Positions 1-5,904 of a stretch of 12,401 nt of DNA are shown here, in pieces. The stretch is taken from assembly GCA_002422865.1 (NCBI GenBank), contig DITN01000052.1, forward strand, positions 2,480 through 14,880, given 5' to 3'. The stretch's first letter is position 1, and the number at the start of each line of letters is the position of its first letter. A program made the translations under genes and the position numbers. The stretch is from Bacteroidetes bacterium UBA6183. GTDB taxonomy: Bacteria; Bacteroidota; Bacteroidia; UKL13-3. Below the pieces are notes generated by a model. The model made no database searches. It had not been told where the DNA came from and worked only from the letters and a program-made list of their open reading frames with translations.

Positions 1-157
1 TAAAAAGATATTTCTTTTTAGGTTTAGCAGAATCACCTTGTACAATTTTATAACCCCAGTCGAGTGTGCGCAATACAAAGTTTTTTTGTTGAGCAAATGT
101 TGAGGTATAACATAGTAGTAACGCAACCGCCAATGTTTGTTTAAAACCTAAAGCCAT
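1..157 (-). CDS. Partial exported protein, possibly a BamA/TamA-type outer-membrane protein (N-terminus only)
   Basis: A reading frame starts at the ATG at 157-155 and stays open to the left edge, giving 52 codons. Seen: the first ~22 residues are a Sec signal peptide (MALGFKQTLAVALLLC, then a cleavage site after TSTFA), followed by QQKNFVLRTLDWGYKIVQGD and a Lys-rich stretch ending KKKYLF. The start lies inside the last codons of the DUF4421 gene, a ten-base overlap in another frame, which suggests translational coupling and one operon with asnS. Inference: Bacteroidota outer-membrane proteins of the surface-antigen (BamA/TamA-like) type often have a 'Lys-rich then hydrophobic' stretch just before the barrel, and this N-terminus resembles them. 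The barrel itself lies outside the window, so the family call is tentative. The signal peptide is much surer. Confidence 0.55.
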   Translation of the reverse strand, partial: MALGFKQTLAVALLLCYTSTFAQQKNFVLRTLDWGYKIVQGDSAKPKKKYLF

Positions 158-756
158 TTTGTACCTATGCTATTAATGCGGTAGCCAATGTTTAAACCAA
201 CGCTACGCGTGTTAAGGTTAACAAAACTACTTTTAAAAATGTTGATATTACTATCGTGCGCATAAAAAGCACTGATGTACCATCTAGGGTGGTTATACCC
301 GGTGAATACTCTTGCGTGAAATGCGGCATCAATTGGTAAACCGGTTTTAAATCCAGCATTTGATTGAGAGGTGTACCAACCTGTACCTAAACCTAAAAAT
401 GCTGATGGAGAGAAAAACCACCTACCTGTTTTTGATAAAAAATTATAACCATATCCGGGCCTTAAACTTAAGGTTATAAAACGCATTTGTTTTAATCCTG
501 TAAGGTCCGAAAAGTTAGGTTCATTATCAATAATGGGTGCTATGATGGACGAATCGGCCAGTAAATTTCTGAATTGAAAATTGCTCAACAATAAAAACGA
601 ACCGGCCGATTTTATTTGTTGTTCTTGTTGGGCAAATGCCGAACGCATAGAAAACTTTTTATGGTTTGCAGCATAAAAAAAATTCAACCCACCATTCGAT
701 AAATAAATGTCGGGTCTAATGGTTTCTGAGGCAAAATCATTACGGCCCCTTTGCAT
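148..756 (-). CDS. C-terminal part of the split DUF4421 protein
   Basis: This is 202 residues from an internal ATG to the stop, in the same frame as the N-terminal fragment. It holds the conserved AFAQQEQQIKSAGSF segment and several aromatic-rich strands (RFITLSLRPGYGYNF, RWFFSPSAFLGLG, RWYISAFYAHDS). It has no signal peptide of its own, so if translated separately it would not be exported. It is best read as the remainder of the parent gene rather than an independent gene. Confidence 0.45.
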   Translation of the reverse strand: MQRGRNDFASETIRPDIYLSNGGLNFFYAANHKKFSMRSAFAQQEQQIKSAGSFLLLSNFQFRNLLADSSIIAPIIDNEPNFSDLTGLKQMRFITLSLRPGYGYNFLSKTGRWFFSPSAFLGLGTGWYTSQSNAGFKTGLPIDAAFHARVFTGYNHPRWYISAFYAHDSNINIFKSSFVNLNTRSVGLNIGYRINSIGTKWL

Positions 757-804
757 ACCTTGAAAGTATCGGTAATAAATTTCGCCCCCGAATTTTCGTT
801 GAAA

Positions 805-1140
805 TTAACCAAAAGAAAAATCGTAGTATTGGCTTTTGCCAAAACGTTTTTCGTCACTTTCGGTACCCGGTAACTGAAAACCTAATGCAAGGGTGAAGTA
901 TTTAAACCCGAAGGCACAACCAGCTTGACCTTTTACATTAGGTTGTAACTTTATTCTAAAATCTTTTTCCTTACCAATAGGATTTACCACCACATCTATA
1001 TCTGTTAACCAAGTATTGAACTGTACGTTATATTTACGTTTAAAGGTTTTTATGTACGTAGTATCACCACCATCGCCAAGGGCTATTAGTGGGGAGATGA
1101 AAAAAAATAACAGGATATAGATTTGGGAAATTGTTTTCAT
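805..1140 (-). CDS. N-terminal fragment of the split DUF4421 protein
   Basis: This is the piece that would be made if the TAA at 805-807 is real: 111 residues with a signal peptide (MKTISQIYILLFFFISPLIA) and the first few strands, ending ...QYYDFSFG. The start is set by the TAATG overlap with the asnS stop, where the A at 1140 is shared; this favours re-initiation by the same ribosome. A fragment this short lacks most of the predicted barrel and is unlikely to work alone. Confidence 0.6.
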   Translation of the reverse strand: MKTISQIYILLFFFISPLIALGDGGDTTYIKTFKRKYNVQFNTWLTDIDVVVNPIGKEKDFRIKLQPNVKGQAGCAFGFKYFTLALGFQLPGTESDEKRFGKSQYYDFSFG

Positions 1141-2654
1141 TAAGGTTTTAATCGTCCGTACATTCTTGGGAAAGGAATACTCTCTCTTACATGTGGCAAT
1201 TTACATACCCAAGTAACCAAACGCTCCAATCCTAACCCAAAGCCCGAGTGAGGAACTGATCCATACCTGCGTAAATCTAAATACCACTCAAACGCTTCCA
1301 TTGGTAACTGGTGTTCGTTAATTTTTTCAATCAATAAACTTAAATCGGTTTCACGTTCTCCACCACCTACAATTTCTCCGTAACCTTCAGGTGCTAGGGT
1401 GTCAACACCACGTGCAAATTTGCTGTTTTCTGGGTCGCGTTTTAAGTAAAATGCTTTTACCTCGTGTGGCCAGTTATAAACCATTATTGGTCGGTCGAAT
1501 AATCTTGTTAACACCGTTTCATCACTACCACCAAAATCATTTCCGTACTCAAAAGTACGTGCACTGTTTAACCATTGCGGTATGTTACGTTCTTGCTCTT
1601 CTAAGTCGGCAAGCTCTTGTTTTAACTTATCAATTTTAGCTTGGTTAAAACCAATTTCTCCTTTTTTCATTCCAGGAGTTTTGATTTTTTCTTCGCGTTC
1701 AGCTATTTCTTTCTGTGTTTCGGTGATGCTGTTTTTTACGGTAGCCAGTTCGTTTTCTAAACTGGCAATTGCATTCACTCCGTTTACATCAACTTCACCT
1801 TTTATAATTTTTACCGCTTCATCGTAAGTTAAACGAGGGAAAGGTTTAATCACGTTTTCAAGTATGGCAGTATCACGACCAATAAGTTCTAACTCGGCTT
1901 TGTTGGTATTTAAAACATCTGTTACAACAGCGCGTAAAAAATGTTCAATCAAATCCATGTTATCAAAAATATCATGGAAAGCCATTTCGGGCTCAATCAT
2001 CCAAAACTCTGATAAATGTCTGCGTGTTTTACTTTTCTCGGCACGGAAAGTTGGTCCAAATGTATAAATTTTGTTATGTGCCAAAGCCATGGCTTCACCA
2101 TACAATTGTCCTGATTGTGATAAATAAGCAGGCTCTCCGTAAAAATCTGTTTCAAATAAAGTAGATGTACCTTCTACAGCGTTACCCGTAAATAATGGAG
2201 CATCCATTTGTATGAAACCTTCGTTTTGGAAAAATTTATGTATGGCAAAAATAATGGTATTACGAATGCGCATAATGGCCCATTGGCGTTGGCTGCGTAA
2301 CCATAGGTGGCGGTTATCCATTAAAAACTCTACCCCATGTTCTTTTTTGGCAATTGGGTAATCAACGGCTACTTGTATTAACTCAATATTGGTGGCTTGT
2401 AACTCGTAGCCGCCAATTTGTTTTTCATCTTTAACAATTTTACCTGTAACGGTCAACGAGGTTTCCAATGTAGCTTTACGCGCCTCATTAAAAATAGTTT
2501 CGTTTACATTGTTAGCATCTACAACACATTGGCAAAGGCCTGTTCCATCGCGTAAAATAATAAACACTAAACCTTTACTTTCTCTTTTGTTGGCTGCCCA
2601 ACCTTTAAGTGTAATTTCCTGGCCTTCGTATTTGCTTAAATCTTTAATATACAT
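1140..2654 (-). CDS. asnS: Asparaginyl-tRNA synthetase
   Basis: This is a cytosolic class IIb aminoacyl-tRNA synthetase that joins asparagine to tRNA-Asn using ATP. Seen in 504 residues: an N-terminal OB-fold anticodon-binding domain (~10-95, with ITLKGWAANKRESKGLVFI); motif 1 around 130-155; motif 2 with FRAEKSKTRRHLSEFWMIEPE (~203-223); motif 3 GFGLGLERLV at 471-480; and the C-terminal HVRESIPFPRMYGRLKP, typical of AsnRS. It is longer than the E. coli enzyme (466 residues) because of a charged, heptad-like insertion at ~295-357 (SLENELATVKNSITETQKEI...IDKLKQELADLEEQ), predicted coiled coil, inside the catalytic domain between motifs 2 and 3. I recall similar insertions in other Bacteroidota AsnRS. 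The start is the only sensible one for the OB fold. The stop shares a base with the start of the DUF4421 gene (TAATG), so the downstream envelope genes are probably co-transcribed. The gene is divergent from rpoN. Confidence 0.97.
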   Translation of the reverse strand: MYIKDLSKYEGQEITLKGWAANKRESKGLVFIILRDGTGLCQCVVDANNVNETIFNEARKATLETSLTVTGKIVKDEKQIGGYELQATNIELIQVAVDYPIAKKEHGVEFLMDNRHLWLRSQRQWAIMRIRNTIIFAIHKFFQNEGFIQMDAPLFTGNAVEGTSTLFETDFYGEPAYLSQSGQLYGEAMALAHNKIYTFGPTFRAEKSKTRRHLSEFWMIEPEMAFHDIFDNMDLIEHFLRAVVTDVLNTNKAELELIGRDTAILENVIKPFPRLTYDEAVKIIKGEVDVNGVNAIASLENELATVKNSITETQKEIAEREEKIKTPGMKKGEIGFNQAKIDKLKQELADLEEQERNIPQWLNSARTFEYGNDFGGSDETVLTRLFDRPIMVYNWPHEVKAFYLKRDPENSKFARGVDTLAPEGYGEIVGGGERETDLSLLIEKINEHQLPMEAFEWYLDLRRYGSVPHSGFGLGLERLVTWVCKLPHVRESIPFPRMYGRLKP

Positions 2655-2760
2655 TTGTTACTTTTGTTAGCTGATAAGAAAGTGCGAAAATAATAATATT
2701 TACATACTAGTGTTTACGTACTTTAACAAAGATTGGCATAATTTTTAGTATACCACCACT
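2655..2760. promoter_or_regulatory. Divergent promoter region between asnS and rpoN
   Basis: These 106 bases of AT-rich DNA separate two divergent genes, so at least two promoters must lie here or overlap the gene starts. On the minus strand, TTTG (2730-2727) is followed after 20 bases by TATGTAAA (2706-2699), which only partly fits the Bacteroidota pattern TTTG-N19/20-TAnnTTTG. On the plus strand, TAATTTTT (2739-2746) fits the -7 element in all but its last base, but there is no good -33 element at the right distance. These are weak pattern matches; only the presence of promoters somewhere here is likely. Confidence 0.35.
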
Positions 2761-4239
2761 ATGTTAAAGCAAGGACTACAACAAAAGCAGCTACAAAAGC
2801 TTTCTCCGCAACAAATACAGTTTATTAAGTTGTTGCAGCTTAATGCCGTTGATTTACAGCAACGTATAGACGATGAATTGATTGAAAATCCTGCTTTGCT
2901 GAAGGGCGATGATGAGGATGCGGCACCAAAAGAACAGGTGGAAAATGAGGTTGAAATTGCCGAAGGAACCGAGGCCGAAGCCAATGTGTCGGTTGAAGAT
3001 TATTTAGCTGATGATACTTTTGATGTAAAAGAATATGTAAACGATGATTACGACTCGGAAGGTTTTCACTTAAGTGATGAAGGTGATGATGAAGACCGTA
3101 AGGATATTCCTTTTGCCGAAACAGCCAGTTTTCATGATGGTTTATTAGAGCAGTTTATTGCTATTGCAGCCAATGAGCGTGAGGAAATGATTGGCCGTCA
3201 GATTATTGGTACCATTGATGATGATGGTTATTTGCGCAGGGAGTTAAATGCCATAATTAATGATTTGGCTTTTGGACAAAATGTGGAAGCAACCATGGAA
3301 GAAATGCAGGTTTGTTTGCATAAAATCCAATCGCTTGATCCGGCAGGTATTGCTGCAACATCTTTACAAGATTGTTTGCTGCTTCAACTCAAACGTAAAA
3401 ATCATGATAAAAAAGAAGTAGTGTTGGCTGAAAATATTCTACGCAACGACTTCGAAGATTTTATCAAAAAACATTACGATAAACTAATCAAGCAGTACAA
3501 AATTACGGATGCGGACTTAAAGGATGCCATTACAGTTATTACACATCTTAATCCTAAGCCGGGCGAGAGTGCATCAGCCGGTAAACCGCAGTACATAAAT
3601 CCCGATTTTGTGTTGGTAGAAAACAATGGTCATTTGGAAGTACAACTTACCGCCCGTAATGCGCCCGATTTAAGAATTAGCCGCAATTACATGGAAACCT
3701 TAAAAGGATATGATGCTAACCCTAACCCGAGTAAAGAATTAAAACAAACGGTACAGTTTATCAAGCAAAAACTAGATAGTGCACGTTGGTTTATTGACAG
3801 CATCAGGCAACGCCAACATACCTTGTTACTTACCATGAATGCCATTTTGCAGCATCAATATGAATATTTTTTAGAGGGCGATGAAACCAAAATGAAACCC
3901 ATGATATTAAAAGATATTGCGGAGAAAGTAGGGCTTGATATTTCTACCATTAGTCGTGTAGCCAACAGTAAATATGTGCAAACAGATTTTGGGGTAATTC
4001 CATTAAAGTTCTTTTTTAGTGAAGGTATTACCAATGATGAGGGTGAAGAAGTGAGCAGCCGAGAGGTGAAGAAAATTTTAAAAGATGCCATTGAAGCGGA
4101 AGATAAACGCAAACCATTACCTGACGAGCGTTTAATGGAAATATTAAAAGAGAAAGGTTACAACATTGCCCGCAGAACGGTGGCAAAATACCGTGAGCAG
4201 CTTAATATTCCGGTTGCGCGTTTGCGCAAGGAAATTTAA
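2761..4239 (+). CDS. rpoN: RNA polymerase sigma-54 factor RpoN
   Basis: This is the alternative sigma factor that directs RNA polymerase to -24/-12 promoters and depends on AAA+ enhancer-binding proteins to open DNA. Seen in 492 residues: Gln/Leu-rich region I at the extreme N-terminus (LKQGLQQKQLQKLSPQQIQ... then LQLNAVDLQQRIDDELIENP), which binds activators; a very acidic region II (~49-115, many Asp/Glu); the core-binding domain (~120-330, with SLDPAGIAA and LNPKPGE); a helix-turn-helix (~383-405, KDIAEKVGLDISTISRVANS) followed by FGVIPLKFFFSEG; and the RpoN box ARRTVAKYR at 470-478, which reads the -24 element. All parts are present and intact. The start is supported by region I beginning within the first few residues. 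The gene is divergent from asnS and ends seven bases before a strong hairpin. No cognate activator gene is in the window. Confidence 0.97.
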   Translation: MLKQGLQQKQLQKLSPQQIQFIKLLQLNAVDLQQRIDDELIENPALLKGDDEDAAPKEQVENEVEIAEGTEAEANVSVEDYLADDTFDVKEYVNDDYDSEGFHLSDEGDDEDRKDIPFAETASFHDGLLEQFIAIAANEREEMIGRQIIGTIDDDGYLRRELNAIINDLAFGQNVEATMEEMQVCLHKIQSLDPAGIAATSLQDCLLLQLKRKNHDKKEVVLAENILRNDFEDFIKKHYDKLIKQYKITDADLKDAITVITHLNPKPGESASAGKPQYINPDFVLVENNGHLEVQLTARNAPDLRISRNYMETLKGYDANPNPSKELKQTVQFIKQKLDSARWFIDSIRQRQHTLLLTMNAILQHQYEYFLEGDETKMKPMILKDIAEKVGLDISTISRVANSKYVQTDFGVIPLKFFFSEGITNDEGEEVSSREVKKILKDAIEAEDKRKPLPDERLMEILKEKGYNIARRTVAKYREQLNIPVARLRKEI

Positions 4240-4245
4240 AAAAAC

Positions 4246-4279
4246 AACAATAAAGGCCTCATTCGAGGCCTTTATTGTT
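4246..4279. terminator. Bidirectional hairpin terminator between rpoN and the 50-aa ORF
   Basis: A perfect 15-bp inverted repeat, AACAATAAAGGCCTC / GAGGCCTTTATTGTT, surrounds a four-base loop (ATTC). On the minus strand the stem is followed by a run of eight T (complement of A at 4237-4244 with the adjoining bases), a classic intrinsic terminator. On the plus strand the U-rich part lies mostly within the stem (TTTATTGTT) and the downstream sequence is AT-rich. It lies seven bases after the rpoN stop and ten bases after the stop of the small minus-strand ORF, so it can end both transcripts. Confidence 0.85.
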
Positions 4280-4289
4280 AAAATAATAA

Positions 4290-4442
4290 TTACTGCTTTT
4301 CCGCCAAAGGTCGCTCTTGTTTAGTAGTTTGACCGACATTAATAGCATCCGAAATCGCTTTTAGCACCTCTGTACTCATCTCTTCATCGTCATCACACAA
4401 AAAGAGGTTTTCGGGTATTATTTGAATTGTTTTTAGCTCCAT
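4290..4442 (-). CDS. Small acidic protein of 50 residues, unknown function
   Basis: The ATG at 4442-4440 opens a 50-codon frame ending in TAA at 4292-4290. The product begins MELKTIQIIPENLFLCDDDE and continues with EMSTEVLKAISDAINVGQTT and a charged tail ending AEKQ. It has no signal peptide or membrane segment, one Cys (residue 16) next to an Asp/Glu run, and a central stretch (~22-35) that could form an amphipathic helix. It resembles no family I know. Support for a real gene comes from context: the stop is ten bases before a hairpin whose T-run lies on this strand, the ORF fills a gap that otherwise has no gene, and its composition is protein-like rather than random. No Shine-Dalgarno is seen, as is usual in this phylum. 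It could be spurious, since ORFs of this size arise by chance. Confidence 0.5.
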   Translation of the reverse strand: MELKTIQIIPENLFLCDDDEEMSTEVLKAISDAINVGQTTKQERPLAEKQ

Positions 4443-4671
4443 GTTATTCGTTAGGATTGTTTGGGTTTAACAAATTGAATACTATTAATACGATTATGGT
4501 TAACCGTTGTACTTGTTTTTATTCACTTTTATTTAACATGAGGCTTATTTCAAGATGAATCAACGAAAACACGAAACGGTTAATTTTCAAATATTTACCA
4601 ACAAGGTGCATGAAGCACTAACTTTTTCTTTTATGCAACAAGGCATTGCGCTATTTTTACGCACTTAAATT
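4443..4671. promoter_or_regulatory. AT-rich intergenic region upstream of holB, with a minor 37-codon ORF
   Basis: These 229 bases separate the small minus-strand ORF from holB and must carry promoters for both. A TTTG at 4460-4463 is followed at 19 bases by TATTAATA, a poor -7 match. A plus-strand ORF of 37 codons (ATG 4555 to TAA 4666-4668, MNQRKHETVNFQIF...) ends three bases before the holB ATG. It has no recognisable domain and could be a chance frame or a short leader whose translation feeds into holB. I see no riboswitch fold, tRNA or clear repeat. Confidence 0.3.
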
Positions 4672-5802
4672 ATGCAGTTCAAAAATATTGTTGGTCAACA
4701 ACACATAAAAAATAAGTTAATTCAAACGGTAAAAAATGGTCGTATTAGCCATACGCAACTATTTTTAGGTGCCGAAGGAGTGGGTGCGCTTCCTTTAGCG
4801 GTTGCATACGCGCAGTACATAAACTGCCCAAATGCAACAGACGAGGACAGTTGTGGAACTTGCCCATCTTGTGTTAAATTTACCAAACTGGTTCACCCCG
4901 ATTTACATTTTACTTTTCCTACCATTGCCATCGAAAAGAAAAAACTAAGCAATGAGTTTATTGCCGAATGGCGTGAGGCATTTATGGCAAACCCAAACTT
5001 AAGCGAGCTAGACTGGATTTTAAATCTGGACTCTGAGGGCAAAAAACAAGGGAATATTACAGCGGAAGAGTGTCGTGATATAATTAGGAAGTTGGGGTTG
5101 AAACCATATGAGGCCAAGTACAAAACGGTAATTATTTGGCTGCCCGAGTACATGCGAACAGAGGGTAATATCTTACTTAAATTGTTAGAGGAACCACCTG
5201 AACAAACATTGATTATTTTGGTAGCACAGGATGCAGATAAGGTTATCGCTACCATTTTATCGCGTACGCAAACTATGCGTATTCCTAGGTTGCAAGAGGA
5301 AGAAATAACCCAATATTTAATTGAAAAATATGAAGCAGCACCCGAAGTAGCAAGTGCAGTTGCTCGTATTTCTGAAGGAAGTTTGGTACAAGCCGGAAGC
5401 TTAATACAAGCCGGCCATGCAAATTATTTCGAAATGTTTACCACGTGGATGAGGCTTTGTTACAATTCGCGCAAAGAGATAGAGTCGCTTACCTCATGGG
5501 TTGAGGGCTCTGCAGGTAAAGGACGAGAGTTTTTAAAAAGTTACCTTATTTATTGCCAACACATGCTCAGGTCGTGTTTGGTGTACAAATTTGGTGATCC
5601 TAAATTATTGAGGCTTAACGAGCAAGAAACAGCTTTTATTCAGCGATTTAGTGCCTCTTTAACAGAAACTAATATTAGCCCAATTGTGCAAGAAATAAAC
5701 AAAAGTACCATGCACTTAGAGCGTAATGCCGATTTGAAAATAACCTTTTTAAATCTTTCTTTGTATATTGGCAGGCTGTTGGACAAACAGAAAACTGCTT
5801 AG
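4672..5802 (+). CDS. holB: DNA polymerase III subunit delta' (clamp loader)
   Basis: Delta' is the structural 'stator' of the clamp-loader complex that puts the beta sliding clamp on DNA; it is AAA+-like but non-catalytic. Seen in 376 residues: the N-terminus FKNIVGQQHIKNKLIQTVKN with RISHTQLFLG, the usual start of DnaX/HolB proteins; a degenerate P-loop GAEGVGAL (33-40) lacking the Lys-Thr/Ser needed for ATP; four zinc-binding Cys (52, 61, 64, 67) in the CPNATDEDSCGTCPSC region; and LLKLLEEPPEQTLIIL (~168-183), the conserved segment of this family. The usual Ser-Arg-Cys motif is SRT (197-199). The C-terminal ~210-370 is helical, as expected for the collar domain. The dead P-loop distinguishes it from the gamma/tau subunit (DnaX), which needs an intact one. 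It is first in a likely holB - RicT-like - gldH unit, with a 102-base gap before the next gene. Confidence 0.92.
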   Translation: MQFKNIVGQQHIKNKLIQTVKNGRISHTQLFLGAEGVGALPLAVAYAQYINCPNATDEDSCGTCPSCVKFTKLVHPDLHFTFPTIAIEKKKLSNEFIAEWREAFMANPNLSELDWILNLDSEGKKQGNITAEECRDIIRKLGLKPYEAKYKTVIIWLPEYMRTEGNILLKLLEEPPEQTLIILVAQDADKVIATILSRTQTMRIPRLQEEEITQYLIEKYEAAPEVASAVARISEGSLVQAGSLIQAGHANYFEMFTTWMRLCYNSRKEIESLTSWVEGSAGKGREFLKSYLIYCQHMLRSCLVYKFGDPKLLRLNEQETAFIQRFSASLTETNISPIVQEINKSTMHLERNADLKITFLNLSLYIGRLLDKQKTA

Positions 5803-5851
5803 TGTTGATTTTCAGCACAAAGTAAAATAGATGGTTGGGTGTGGTTACAAA

Positions 5852-5883
5852 TTTGTGCGCACCACCATATTTTTATAACTGTA
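5852..5883 (+). promoter_or_regulatory. Candidate Bacteroidota-type promoter before the RicT-like gene
   Basis: TTTG at 5852-5855 is followed after 20 bases by TAACTGTA (5876-5883). The -33 element and spacing fit the phylum pattern; the -7 element TAnnTTTG is matched at four of six defined bases. The TTTG lies inside a palindrome (ACAAATTTGT, 5847-5856), flanked by an imperfect inverted repeat (GGTG...CACC). The start codon is 21 bases further on. If real, it gives the RicT-like gene and gldH a promoter separate from holB. Confidence 0.3.
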
Positions 5884-5904
5884 TTTTAAAATATATATAA
5901 CAAC

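Larger units (their letters stand above)
148..1140 (-). pseudogene. DUF4421 family exported protein, split by an in-frame TAA stop
   Basis: The frame running from the ATG at 1140 to the TAG at 148-150 (about 330 codons) encodes one DUF4421-like protein, but codon 112 is TAA (805-807). Nothing shifts: the second part is in the same frame, and the codons between the stop and the next ATG (756) read as sensible protein (FQRKFGGEIYYRYFQG). Seen: a signal peptide (hydrophobic residues ~8-21), then DTTYIKTFKRKYNVQF, then alternating beta-strand-like segments, including FSMRSAFAQQEQQIKSAGSF, which matches the conserved core I know for DUF4421. The family is Bacteroidota-specific, has no known function and is predicted to form an outer-membrane barrel. 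The combined length suits the family. The gene follows asnS in a TAATG overlap. The stop is either a real nonsense mutation, a sequencing error, or (less likely) a read-through codon. Confidence 0.8.

Noticed and set aside
4246..4279. Hairpin as a mobile-element end or attachment site
   Set aside because: It has the place, size and T-run of an intrinsic terminator, with no flanking duplication and no transposase or integrase gene nearby.
5804..5822. Small inverted repeat after holB as a terminator
   Set aside because: The 7-bp stem has a wobble pair and no T-run follows, so termination there is not supported.
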